Shown piece by piece: positions 1 through 8,273 of a stretch of 64,000 nt of DNA. Source of the DNA: Mesorhizobium sp. LSHC420B00 (GTDB lineage Bacteria > Pseudomonadota > Alphaproteobacteria > Rhizobiales > Rhizobiaceae); the NCBI RefSeq assembly GCF_000503055.1, contig NZ_AYVY01000001.1, positions 537,842 through 601,841 of the forward strand, written 5' to 3'. Both the position numbers and the translations under genes were made by a program. Below the pieces are notes generated by a model. That model saw only the letters and a program-made list of their open reading frames with translations. It did not search any database and was not told the DNA's origin. Positions within the stretch are counted from its first letter, which is position 1; each line of letters opens with the position of its first letter.

Positions 1-21
1 AGACGTGTGCTCTTCCGATCT
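1..21 (+). other. Illumina adapter sequence left at contig end
   Basis: The first 21 bases, ending in GCTCTTCCGATCT, are identical to the 3' end of the Illumina TruSeq read-2 adapter. This is library sequence, not genomic DNA. Real sequence starts at about base 22, inside the downstream flank of the first gene. Confidence 0.95.
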
Positions 22-57
22 GATCGATGATCTGGTCACGCTGCGACTTCCTCCGGC

Positions 58-795
58 CTATCTGAAACGCGTGACGTAGCGCGCCGCGCCCGGATCGAAC
101 CAGCTGCGGGAATATTCCGCGCTGGCGCCGTCGCCAGCCCAGGCGATACGTTCAATGAAACCCACGACCGTCCCCGGCGGTGGCCTGAACTCGAGCGGGA
201 CCCAGTCCGGCGCGGGTGCGACGGCAACATGGTCTTCGGCCCGAACGATCGTAAAGCCGAGCGCGAGCCGGTAGTGGAGATAGAGGGATTCCGACAGGTC
301 CTCGCGCTTGAGCCGCTCGGCGCGGCTGACGTCGAGCCAGATCTCCTCGACCGCGGCCGGCTCGCCGTCGAGCCGCCGCAGCCGGCGTATACGGTGGGCT
401 TCGCCGGCGCTGCCGAATTGCGGCAGGTCGGCGGGCTTGGGCAGCCGCTCGACGGACAGCACGTCGGCGCTCGGCAGGCCGCCACCGCCGATGCGCTCCA
501 GGCGAAAGAAGGCATAGATCCCGAGCAAGTCGCCGCGCGCTCGCACATAGTTACCCGAGCCCTGGATGCGATCGAGAAGGCCCTTTTCGGTCAAATCTGC
601 CAGCGCGCGCCTGAGCGTGCCGACGGCAATCCCGAGGCTCGCGGCCATCTCGCGCTCGGGCGGCAGCCGCGCCCCGTCGGGCAGCCGTCCGGCCGCGATT
701 TCGCGGATCAGCATTTCGCTGGTCTGCAAGTGCACAGGCAAGGGCCCGCGCATCTGGCTGGATCGGTGGCCTGGGTCCGCCCTTGTCAAATGCAT
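58..795 (-). CDS. GntR-family (HutC/UTRA) transcriptional regulator
   Basis: This encodes a 245-residue regulator. An N-terminal winged helix (about residues 20-85, with LPPEREMAASLGIAVGTLRR) is followed by a UTRA effector-binding domain (about 95-240), the HutC-type architecture. Effectors of this subfamily are small metabolites, often the substrate of the adjacent pathway. It is divergent from a flavin-dependent monooxygenase pair, so it probably controls that operon and itself. The start at 795 has a weak GGAA upstream; an alternative ATG at 753 has no visible ribosome binding site. The ligand cannot be read from the sequence. Confidence 0.88.
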   Translation of the reverse strand: MHLTRADPGHRSSQMRGPLPVHLQTSEMLIREIAAGRLPDGARLPPEREMAASLGIAVGTLRRALADLTEKGLLDRIQGSGNYVRARGDLLGIYAFFRLERIGGGGLPSADVLSVERLPKPADLPQFGSAGEAHRIRRLRRLDGEPAAVEEIWLDVSRAERLKREDLSESLYLHYRLALGFTIVRAEDHVAVAPAPDWVPLEFRPPPGTVVGFIERIAWAGDGASAEYSRSWFDPGAARYVTRFR

Positions 796-840
796 CGGTG
801 TTCCAATCGCATCTCGGTTTCGGGTTTGGCTCCAAAATTG

Positions 841-849
841 ATACAGTAT
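841..849. promoter_or_regulatory. Candidate GntR operator between divergent genes
   Basis: ATACAGTAT is a perfect interrupted palindrome in the short region between the GntR gene and the divergent monooxygenase operon. It sits within two repeats of ATTGAT. HutC-type regulators bind short A/T-rich palindromes of this kind. Assignment to this regulator is inferred from position. Confidence 0.35.
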
Positions 850-938
850 TGATCTACACAGAAACGAATGCTACGCAAGCCCTATTCGCAGCTCCGGACG
901 TCATTGAGTGGCCCGGACGTCTTTTCTGAAGAGTGGCA

Positions 939-2096
939 ATGAGCATCGTCCCAATCACCTCGCCGGATCTCGATGCTGCCGAAGTCTCGTGGTTCGCCGC
1001 ACTCTGCTCGGACGACTATCGATATCTCGGCGTGCCGGACGGCGCACTGCGCTCGGGCTGGGCGCATTGCTCCGAGATCGTGAAGACGTCCGAGGCACTC
1101 GGTTTCCGCAACATCTTGTGTCCGTCGTCCTATCAGGTCGGCCAGGACACGCTGAGCTTCGTTGCCGGCTGCGCGCCGATCACGTCGAAGATCAATCTGC
1201 TTGCCGCTGTGCGCTGCGGCGAGATGCAGCCGATCATGCTGGCGCGCACGATTGCGACGCTGGACCACATGCTGGAAGGCCGGCTGACGGTGAACGTCAT
1301 TTCGTCGGACTTTCCGGGCGAGACAGCCGACAGCGCCTACCGCTATCAGCGTTCCCGCGAGGTGGTGCAGATCCTGCGCCAGGCCTGGACCAGGGACAGC
1401 ATCGATTTCGAGGGCGAGGTCTATCGCTACAAAGGGCTCTCGACGGCGCCGGCGAAGCCCTATCAGCAGAATGGCGGCCCGCTGCTCTATTTCGGCGGTT
1501 ATTCGCCCGACGCGCTCGAGCTTTGCGCCGAACAGTGCGACGTCTACCTGATGTGGCCGGAAACCAAGGAGGAGCTTGCCGGCCGCATGAGAGCAGTCCA
1601 CGAGCGCGCCGAGCGTCATGGGCGGACGCTCGACTACGGCCTGCGCGTCCACATGATCGTGCGCGATACCGAGGCAGAGGCAAAGGAATATGCCCGGGAG
1701 CTGGTTTCGAGGCTGGACGACGAGCAGGGCAGGGCGATCCGCGAGCGCGCGCTCGACGCCCGATCGCTCGGCGTATCGCACCAGGCCAGGAACCGCCAGA
1801 TCGCCGATGCCGAAGGCTATGTCGAGCCGCATCTGTGGACGGGGGTCGGGCGGGCGCGCTCTGGCTGCGGCGCGGCGCTGGTGGGCTCGACCGATCAGGT
1901 TCTGTCGGAAATCGAGGCGTATATGAAGATGGGGATCCGCGCCTTCATTTTTTCCGGCTACCCCCATCTCGACGAGGCGCGTCATTTCGGCACCAAGGTC
2001 CTGCCCCAGCTCAAGACATGCTCGCTCCCGCACGCCTATGGCCGGGTGCCCGAACGGATCCCGGCGACACCACTGGGAACGGGGGAGCGCCGCTGA
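939..2096 (+). CDS. SsuD-like FMNH2-dependent monooxygenase (luciferase-like)
   Basis: The 385-residue protein belongs to the bacterial luciferase/alkanesulfonate monooxygenase superfamily (TIM barrel), which uses reduced FMN and O2. The [14 protein letters not shown] segment contains the His and Arg region conserved in SsuD-type enzymes, and [11 protein letters not shown] is the matching flavin/phosphate-side strand. The sulfonate-specific pattern is not fully kept, so the substrate could be a sulfonate, sulfone or another small organic compound. The ATG at 939 follows GAAGAG at a good distance; an in-frame GTG at 933 is possible. It overlaps the next gene by TGATG, and that gene encodes the flavin reductase expected to supply FMNH2. 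No sulfonate transporter is adjacent. Confidence 0.85.
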   Translation: MSIVPITSPDLDAAEVSWFAALCSDDYRYLGVPDGALRSGWAHCSEIVKTSEALGFRNILCPSSYQVGQDTLSFVAGCAPITSKINLLAAVRCGEMQPIMLARTIATLDHMLEGRLTVNVISSDFPGETADSAYRYQRSREVVQILRQAWTRDSIDFEGEVYRYKGLSTAPAKPYQQNGGPLLYFGGYSPDALELCAEQCDVYLMWPETKEELAGRMRAVHERAERHGRTLDYGLRVHMIVRDTEAEAKEYARELVSRLDDEQGRAIRERALDARSLGVSHQARNRQIADAEGYVEPHLWTGVGRARSGCGAALVGSTDQVLSEIEAYMKMGIRAFIFSGYPHLDEARHFGTKVLPQLKTCSLPHAYGRVPERIPATPLGTGERR

Positions 2097-2578
2097 TGGA
2101 GCATGTCGTGTGCGATCCAGGCCTTTTGCGCAATGCCTTCGGGCGTTTCGCCACCGGCGTCACGGTCGTCACCACCGGCACGGCCGACGGCCCGGTCGCA
2201 ATCACCGCCAACAGCTTCTCATCCGTGTCGCTCGACCCGCCGCTGGTGCTCTGGTCTATCGGCCGCCACTCGCGCCGGTTCGAAGCCTTCGCCAATTCCG
2301 CGCACTACGCCATTCACGTGCTGGCGGAAGATCAAATCGATCTGTGCTGGCGTTTTTCGAAGTCGGGGACGGACTTTGCCGATCTTGACCTGTCATGGAG
2401 CGAGCACGGCGTGCCATTGCTGCCGCGCGCGCTGGCGCGGTTCGAATGCAGCGTCGCCGACCGCTTTCCGGCTGGCGACCATATGATCCTGCTTGGACGT
2501 GTCCTTGAACTGGAGACGCAAGAGGGGTTGCCGTTGCTCTTTGCTGGCGGCAAGTCGCGCGCTCAAGAGGCCAGCTGA
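2096..2578 (+). CDS. Flavin reductase (NAD(P)H:FMN oxidoreductase) of the HpaC/DIM6-NTAB type
   Basis: This is a 160-residue flavin reductase-like split beta-barrel protein. Typical signatures are FGRFATGVTVVT, ITANSFSSVSLDPPLV and a C-terminal LGRVLELETQEGLPLLF. Such proteins reduce free FMN with NAD(P)H and pass it to a partner monooxygenase. The start overlaps the stop of the SsuD-like gene, indicating translational coupling, so the pair is a classic two-component monooxygenase. Its 3' end overlaps the convergent LacI-type gene by 16 bases. Confidence 0.9.
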   Translation: MEHVVCDPGLLRNAFGRFATGVTVVTTGTADGPVAITANSFSSVSLDPPLVLWSIGRHSRRFEAFANSAHYAIHVLAEDQIDLCWRFSKSGTDFADLDLSWSEHGVPLLPRALARFECSVADRFPAGDHMILLGRVLELETQEGLPLLFAGGKSRAQEAS

Positions 2579-3630
2579 TGATCGCCGGCGCCGCTCCGGG
2601 CTGGTGCCGTCGACTGGCGCACCACGAGATTGCAGGCAAGTTCGACGCGACGCGGCGGCGACCCCGAATGGGCCATGTCGTCGAGCAGCAGGCTAAGCGC
2701 CGCCGATCCGATCTCGCGCATGGGAATGTGCATCGCCGTCAGCGGCGGGTTGCAGAAGGCAGCGAGCGGCAAGTCGTCCATGCCGACCACGGACACATCG
2801 CCAGGCACCGAATATCCGGCCTCCTGGACGCCGGCGATGGCACCAAACGCCAGGCTGTCGCCGGCCGTCAGCACGGCGGTGAAATCGAGGCCGCGGGCCG
2901 CGATGCGCTCGGTCACGGCCCTGCTCGCAAGTTCCGGCAGCCAGTCCTGCACCTCGACCACGAAGTCGTCGAAGCCGACAATGCCGGCCGTGATCAGCGC
3001 GTCGCGCCAACCTTCGTAGCGCCGCTCGATCGTGCGCCGCCCACGCCGCATCAGGAACAGGATGCGGCGGTGGCCGAGGCCGATCAGATGCTGCGCGGCA
3101 AGCATGGCGGCAGAGCGATTGCAGGGCGTCACGCTCGAATGGCGCATCGAGGGATCGTCGCCGTTGACGAGCACGATCGGCTTGGCGAAGCCGGCTGTCA
3201 GCGTCAGCACGTCATCGTCGTCCAGCGTCAGAAACAGGCAGCCGGCGACGCTGTCGTCGTGCTCGGATTCACGCAGCAGCGCGATTTCGTCCTCGGGCGC
3301 CGAAACCGGCCGGGTCACCAGTTCGACGCCCAGCAACCGGGCGCGCTCGTTGAGCCCGTCAAGGACATGGTAGGTGAACTGATTGCGGGCACTGTCCACC
3401 ATTGCCACGCTGCTTGCGGCCAGGATGACCTTGCGGCCGGCAACCGAGGCGGGAATGGCATAGTTCATCGACTTCGCCGTTTCGATGATCCTGGTGCGAA
3501 GCTCGTCCCTCACCCCGCCGACACCGCTTAGCGCACGGGAGGCGGTGCTGACCGACACGCCGCAACGCGCCGCGATCTCTTCAAGTCGAATGCGGCGGCT
3601 GGGGCGGCCGCGCTTGCCTTGGATATTCAT
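2563..3630 (-). CDS. LacI-family transcriptional regulator
   Basis: The 355-residue protein has an N-terminal LacI helix-turn-helix (residues about 13-60; RLEEIAARCGVSVSTASRAL) and a periplasmic-binding-protein-like sensor domain. IPMREIGSAALSLLLDDM near the C-terminus is typical of the family. It is divergent from the GH105/KduI/ABC operon across about 110 bases, so it most probably represses that operon and is released by an oligouronide or a breakdown product. It is convergent with the flavin reductase gene. Confidence 0.92.
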   Translation of the reverse strand: MNIQGKRGRPSRRIRLEEIAARCGVSVSTASRALSGVGGVRDELRTRIIETAKSMNYAIPASVAGRKVILAASSVAMVDSARNQFTYHVLDGLNERARLLGVELVTRPVSAPEDEIALLRESEHDDSVAGCLFLTLDDDDVLTLTAGFAKPIVLVNGDDPSMRHSSVTPCNRSAAMLAAQHLIGLGHRRILFLMRRGRRTIERRYEGWRDALITAGIVGFDDFVVEVQDWLPELASRAVTERIAARGLDFTAVLTAGDSLAFGAIAGVQEAGYSVPGDVSVVGMDDLPLAAFCNPPLTAMHIPMREIGSAALSLLLDDMAHSGSPPRRVELACNLVVRQSTAPARSGAGDHQLAS

Positions 3631-3681
3631 CGCTCCGTCACCTCCGGCAAATTCATCCGACTAATGCAAAAAATTTTCAGA

Positions 3682-3689
3682 TTGCGCAA
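3682..3689. promoter_or_regulatory. Candidate LacI-type operator
   Basis: TTGCGCAA is a perfect palindrome with a central CG, as in LacI-family operators. It lies midway between the divergent LacI-type regulator and the GH105 gene. Binding is an inference from position and symmetry. Confidence 0.4.
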
Positions 3690-3739
3690 GAAAAATGCCT
3701 GTGAAACAGTTCTGATGAAGCGGGAGAAACGGAGGAGTG

Positions 3740-4840
3740 ATGCCGCTATCGGCCGAACGCTTGAATTACGTGCTTGCCAGCCTCGTGGCCGGCATGACCG
3801 GCTTGCGTCATGACGGGCGGTTCCATGAGCCGAATCTCGACGGCACGCCGGGCGACTATGTCAGCTTCGACAGCTGGGAATGGCCGCAGGGCGTCGGGCT
3901 CTACGGGCTGGTTCGGCTGTGGGCGCAGACCGGTGACGATCGGCTGCTGCAGACGATCGAGACCTGGTACGACCGACGCATCGCTGCCGGTCTCCCGGCG
4001 ATGAACGTCAACACCACCGCGCCTCTGCTGGCGCTAAGTGAATTGTGGCGGCGCCGCCGCCAGCCGCGTTTCGAGCCGGTCCTGCGCGAATGGGCCGAGC
4101 AGGTAGCCACCGTCTTGCCACGGACGCCCGAAGGCGGTTTCCAGCATGATGTTTCGGACCGGGTCAACGACGACGAATTGTGGGACGACACGCTGTTCAT
4201 GGTAGCACTGTTCCTCGCATCGTATGGCCAGGCTGCCGGCCAGCGTCGCTTCGTCGAGGAAGCAGAACGGCAATTCCTGGTCCACGCCCGTTATCTCGCC
4301 GACCCGGCATCAGGGCTGTGGTTCCACGGCTGGACGTTCGCGGGACGGCACAATTTCGCCCGCGCGCTTTGGGCGAGAGGCAATGCCTGGATCACGGTCG
4401 GTATCCTCGACCTGGTGGAGTTCGCCGAAATTGCACCCTCGGTCCGGGCCTATCTGCTCGGCGTGCTGGAGACGCAGATCAACGCCCTGCTCGAGGTGCA
4501 GGCAGGTTCGGGCGCATGGCACACTCTGCTCGACGACCCGACGTCTTACGAGGAGATTTCCGCCACGGCCGGCTTCGGCTACGGGTTGATGAAGGCCGCG
4601 CGGCTCGGAATCGGCTCGACAGAGTGCCGTGCCGCCGGCCTCCGCGCCTTGGAAGCCGTGGTGGCCAACATCGATGACAAAGGTGTGGTGGCGAACGTGT
4701 CTTATGGCACACGCATGGGCGCCGACCTGCAGTTCTATCGCGATATACCCATCCATCCGACGGGCTACGGACAGGCGCTGGCCATTCTGTGCTTGACCGA
4801 AGGGACCCGGCATCTGCAGTCGAAGGTGGACGCGGCATGA
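3740..4840 (+). CDS. GH105 unsaturated glucuronyl/rhamnogalacturonyl hydrolase
   Basis: This is a 366-residue (alpha/alpha)6-barrel protein of glycoside hydrolase family 88/105 (YteR/RhiN type). The family removes the 4,5-unsaturated uronic acid from the non-reducing end of lyase-derived oligosaccharides by hydrating the double bond. Visible signatures are FDSWEWPQGVGLYGL, an aspartate-rich DELWDDTLFM around residues 145-154 that contains the expected catalytic acid region, and RGNAWITVG. There is no signal peptide, so it acts in the cytoplasm on imported oligosaccharides. GGAGGA lies just upstream of the ATG; an in-frame GTG at 3737 is less likely. The stop overlaps the kduI start. It is the first gene of the operon. 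Confidence 0.9.
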   Translation: MPLSAERLNYVLASLVAGMTGLRHDGRFHEPNLDGTPGDYVSFDSWEWPQGVGLYGLVRLWAQTGDDRLLQTIETWYDRRIAAGLPAMNVNTTAPLLALSELWRRRRQPRFEPVLREWAEQVATVLPRTPEGGFQHDVSDRVNDDELWDDTLFMVALFLASYGQAAGQRRFVEEAERQFLVHARYLADPASGLWFHGWTFAGRHNFARALWARGNAWITVGILDLVEFAEIAPSVRAYLLGVLETQINALLEVQAGSGAWHTLLDDPTSYEEISATAGFGYGLMKAARLGIGSTECRAAGLRALEAVVANIDDKGVVANVSYGTRMGADLQFYRDIPIHPTGYGQALAILCLTEGTRHLQSKVDAA

Positions 4841-5670
4841 TGCGGACGCTCTATGGCGTGTCGCCGGGCGATATTGCCGGCATGGACACGGACCGGCTGA
4901 GGGCCGAGTTCCTGGTCGACGGCTTGTTCCGGCCCGGCGCGATCGAATTCGTCTACACCCATGTCGACCGCATGATCGTCGGTGGCGCGGTGCCGCTGGC
5001 CAACCCGCTGACATTCGGCAACGGGGCCGAAGTCGGCACGCCGCTCTTCTTTGACGCGCGCGAGATGGGCATCGCCAATCTCGGCGGCAATGGCGCCGTC
5101 GCGGTGGACGGCAGGCGCTTTCCCGTGGCTAACCGCGACATCGTCTATATCGGACGCGGAGCGCGCGAGGTGACGCTGGAGAGCGACGATCCGGAGAGGC
5201 CGGCACGCTTCTATATGAACTCGGTGCCGGCCGGCGCCGCTATTGCGCACCGTCTCATCGTCAACAGCGAAGCCAAGCCGCTTGTGCTCGGCGAGGAGGC
5301 TCGCGCGAACAGGCGCACGCTGCGCATGTACATCCATCCCGAAGTGGCCCCGTCCTGCCTCTTGCTGATGGGGATCACCGACCTCGCGCCGGGCAGTGTG
5401 TGGAATACCATGCCGCCGCATCTGCATGAGCGGCGCATGGAAGCTTATTGCTACTTCGACCTCGCCGAGGCCGACCGTGTGGTCCATCTGATGGGCCGGC
5501 CTGACAAGACGCGCCACCTGATGGTTGCGGACGGTGACGTTGTCCTGTCGCCCGCCTGGTCTATCCATATGGGTGCCGGCACCGGCCCCTATGCTTTCGT
5601 CTGGGGCATGACCGGCGAGAACCAGGCCTACACCGATGTCGATCCAGTACCCGTGAAGGATTTGCGATGA
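4837..5670 (+). CDS. kduI: 5-dehydro-4-deoxy-D-glucuronate isomerase (KduI)
   Basis: This 277-residue cupin-fold isomerase is nearly the same length as E. coli KduI. It converts 5-dehydro-4-deoxy-D-glucuronate, the product of unsaturated uronyl hydrolases, to 3-deoxy-D-glycero-2,5-hexodiulosonate. The four zinc ligands are visible as His195 and His197 (in PPHLHERRME), Glu202 and His244 (SIHMG). The ATG at 4837 overlaps the GH105 stop, and the 3' end overlaps the next start. No kduD, kdgK or kdgA is in this window, so the later steps must be encoded elsewhere. Confidence 0.95.
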   Translation: MMRTLYGVSPGDIAGMDTDRLRAEFLVDGLFRPGAIEFVYTHVDRMIVGGAVPLANPLTFGNGAEVGTPLFFDAREMGIANLGGNGAVAVDGRRFPVANRDIVYIGRGAREVTLESDDPERPARFYMNSVPAGAAIAHRLIVNSEAKPLVLGEEARANRRTLRMYIHPEVAPSCLLLMGITDLAPGSVWNTMPPHLHERRMEAYCYFDLAEADRVVHLMGRPDKTRHLMVADGDVVLSPAWSIHMGAGTGPYAFVWGMTGENQAYTDVDPVPVKDLR

Positions 5671-8186
5671 GCGAGGCCGCGCAAAGCGTTCGGACGGACT
5701 TTACGCTGCGCCGGCCGCTCGTGGCGGGGCAGCCAATCGTCTATTGGCGGCTCGGGTCTATCGCCGAGCAACGCTACGACGTGGCCGACCAGCCCATGCA
5801 AGGCGAGATGGATCCCTTCTTCTTCCTTACCAAGCACAAGAATTTCATTCCCCATGAATATCCGTGCCGCACGCAGTTCGCAGCGGAACGACGCGGCAAG
5901 CGACCACAGGTCAACGCCGAATTCGGCGCTGAGCGCATCTGGTTGCCCTTCGCCTCGCCACGCATCGACCTGTCGGGCTTCTGGTTCCGGCCGACGGTGC
6001 TTGGGACCTGGGCCGAGACCACCATCGAGGCGGCCTCGAGTGGCGAGGTGATGGTACGGCTGCGTACATGCGGCGGCGCCATACTCTTTGCCAATGGCGA
6101 GGAAGCCGGCTGGATGGCGCCCTACGGCCGCAATCTGGAAAGTGCCGAGCACTTCAAGATCGTGCTGAGGGTCGGCCGCAACGACATTCGCATATGGTTC
6201 GACGATCTCGCCGAGCGCGACGCCCGCTACTATTTCCAGCTCGATTATCTATCCGGTCCGGCTGCTTCGGTCGCACTGCCGATCGAAGTCGAGAGCGGCG
6301 TTGCCGATGCGATGGAAGCAGCCCTCGACGACATGCATTTCGACCGTCCCGCCTATGACGGCGGCGAGGTGGCGCTCGTCACCGGCGTGGCCCTGCCGCG
6401 CGACGCGCAAGTCGAGATCGAGATCGAAGGCGATTTCATGTCGATCGAGACGCCGGTGCGCTTCGCCTTCGATCTGCCAACGGGCCAGACGCGGCTGCCG
6501 ATCGCCGATACCGAGCAGCTGCCGGCCGACTTTCGCCATTTCAAGGTGTCGCTGAGGGTCGCAGACCATGCCGTATCGCGTGTCTTCGGCGTCGAGATAT
6601 GCCACGCGCACCGTCAGGGCGATGCGCCGGAAACGCTTACCGCGCGTATAGATGAGGCTTTGCGCGAGGTCGCCGATCACGCCGAGGCCGATACGGTGCG
6701 CGCGCTGGCGCGCCTGGCGATCGGGCAGCAGGGCGCCGAGACCGACGCCATGATCTCCGGCACGCTGCCGGCGATCGAGGATTGTCACGATTGCGCCGAC
6801 TTCATCCTGGTGCCGCTGCTGTGGTGCCGCAAGGCCTATGGCGATCGGCTGGAAGTGAGCCTGCGCGCGCGCATCGACAACGCCATCCTCGGCTATCGCT
6901 ACTGGATGGACGAGCCCGGCAATGATGTGCAGTGGTACTTCTCCGAGAACCACGCGCTGCTCTTCCACACCGCCGCCTATATTGCTGGGAGCCTGTTGCC
7001 TGATGTGCGGTTCGTGCGGTCGGGCCGCCTTGGCCGCGAACAGTCCGCGGTGGGAGCCGCGCGGGTACGCGCCTGGCTCGATCATTTCGAGGCATGGGAG
7101 ATGGCCGAGTTCAACTCGGCGCCCTATTTTCCGATCGACCTCAAGGGCCTGTGCGCGCTCTACGCGCTGGCCCCGGACAAGGACATCGCCGAACGTGCCG
7201 GCAACGCAGTCATACGCCTGCTTGAAATCGTCGCCCGCTCGGCGCATCGCGGCATCCTCACCGGGGCGCAGGGCCGCTCCTACGAGCACACGCTGCGCGC
7301 CGCGCGTTCCCTGGAATTGTCCGGCATCTGCCGCATGCTTTGGGGCAAGGGCAATTACGGCATGCGCTTTCACGCGCTGCCGCAGCTGGCATTGTGCCTG
7401 CGGGATCACGATTTGAGCGTTCCGGACGGGTTGGCAGCAATTGCTTCCCTCACCGACGATACGGCGTGGGAATGGACTTTCGCGCAGGGACAAGACCGCT
7501 TCGCGCGGCTCTACCACTACAAGACGCGCGGCCATGCGATGGGCAGCGCCGCTGGCTATCGCTGGAATCAATGGGGTTATCAGGAGACCGTCATTCACGC
7601 CCGGCTGGGCAAGAATCCGGATGCGCAGATCTGGATCAACCACCCCGGCGAAGTGCTGCAGTCGGGATATGGCAGACCATCATATTGGGGTGGCTCAGGC
7701 ACGTTGCCCCGGCTTCACCAATACCGCGACCTCGCCATCGTCAGCTTCTCCTGCTCGGATGAACAGCCCGACTTCACGCACGCCTGGTTCCCCGCACGTG
7801 CCTTCGATGCCGTGCGAGTGGGTGGCGATCGGGCGTTCGCGCAATCCGGCCACGCCTTCGTCATGCTGAAGACGGATGTTCCGCTCACGCAGGTAGAGGC
7901 CGGCCCGACGGCCGGCAACGAGTTGCGGGCGGCGGGACGCAGGACGACATGGATCGTTCGCCTCGGTGACAGGGATGCCAATCTGCCGGCGCTCGACGCC
8001 TGGGCGGGCGCCTTTGCCGGCCTGTCGGTGCGGTCGGGTCCCGACGGCGAGTTGATCGTCGAGGATCCGGAGTACGGCACGGTGCATTTCCTCGCCGACG
8101 CAAGGATCGTGGCCGAGGGACGTACACTCGATCCGGCCAACTGGACCGTGCGCGGTGAGGCGGTGCGCATGAAGCACAGAGAGTAG
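5667..8186 (+). CDS. Unassigned 839-aa protein, polysaccharide lyase/hydrolase-like, in pectin operon
   Basis: I cannot assign this to a named family. It has no signal peptide. Residues 1-330 look like beta-sandwich modules (a carbohydrate-enzyme accessory pattern such as GFWFRPTVLGTWAETT). Residues about 335-640 are helix-rich and resemble an (alpha/alpha) toroid, and 650-839 look like a C-terminal beta domain. This order recalls polysaccharide lyases of the toroid plus beta-sandwich class. WYFSENHALLFHTAAY has Glu427, Asn428 and His429, and GRSYEHTLRAARS has Tyr539 and His541; these are candidate active-site residues by analogy. It overlaps kduI by ATGA and precedes the sugar ABC transporter, so it probably processes an imported uronide oligosaccharide in the cytoplasm. 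Confidence 0.75.
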   Translation: MSEAAQSVRTDFTLRRPLVAGQPIVYWRLGSIAEQRYDVADQPMQGEMDPFFFLTKHKNFIPHEYPCRTQFAAERRGKRPQVNAEFGAERIWLPFASPRIDLSGFWFRPTVLGTWAETTIEAASSGEVMVRLRTCGGAILFANGEEAGWMAPYGRNLESAEHFKIVLRVGRNDIRIWFDDLAERDARYYFQLDYLSGPAASVALPIEVESGVADAMEAALDDMHFDRPAYDGGEVALVTGVALPRDAQVEIEIEGDFMSIETPVRFAFDLPTGQTRLPIADTEQLPADFRHFKVSLRVADHAVSRVFGVEICHAHRQGDAPETLTARIDEALREVADHAEADTVRALARLAIGQQGAETDAMISGTLPAIEDCHDCADFILVPLLWCRKAYGDRLEVSLRARIDNAILGYRYWMDEPGNDVQWYFSENHALLFHTAAYIAGSLLPDVRFVRSGRLGREQSAVGAARVRAWLDHFEAWEMAEFNSAPYFPIDLKGLCALYALAPDKDIAERAGNAVIRLLEIVARSAHRGILTGAQGRSYEHTLRAARSLELSGICRMLWGKGNYGMRFHALPQLALCLRDHDLSVPDGLAAIASLTDDTAWEWTFAQGQDRFARLYHYKTRGHAMGSAAGYRWNQWGYQETVIHARLGKNPDAQIWINHPGEVLQSGYGRPSYWGGSGTLPRLHQYRDLAIVSFSCSDEQPDFTHAWFPARAFDAVRVGGDRAFAQSGHAFVMLKTDVPLTQVEAGPTAGNELRAAGRRTTWIVRLGDRDANLPALDAWAGAFAGLSVRSGPDGELIVEDPEYGTVHFLADARIVAEGRTLDPANWTVRGEAVRMKHRE

Positions 8187-8238
8187 GGAGGAATCGGCTG
8201 CGACGCTCAAGAGGAGAGGGCGTAGCGGCTTGAACTAT

Positions 8239-8253
8239 CGGGGCGCCGCCCCG
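8239..8253 (+). other. Intergenic stem-loop before the sugar-binding protein gene
   Basis: CGGGG and CCCCG form a 5-bp stem around a five-base loop, just upstream of the strong AAGGAGGAG ribosome binding site of the solute-binding protein gene. There is no T-run, so it is unlikely to terminate. A role in raising or stabilising the mRNA for the binding protein is plausible but inferred. Confidence 0.35.
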
Positions 8254-8273
8254 CTAAAGGAGGAGACGAAAGC

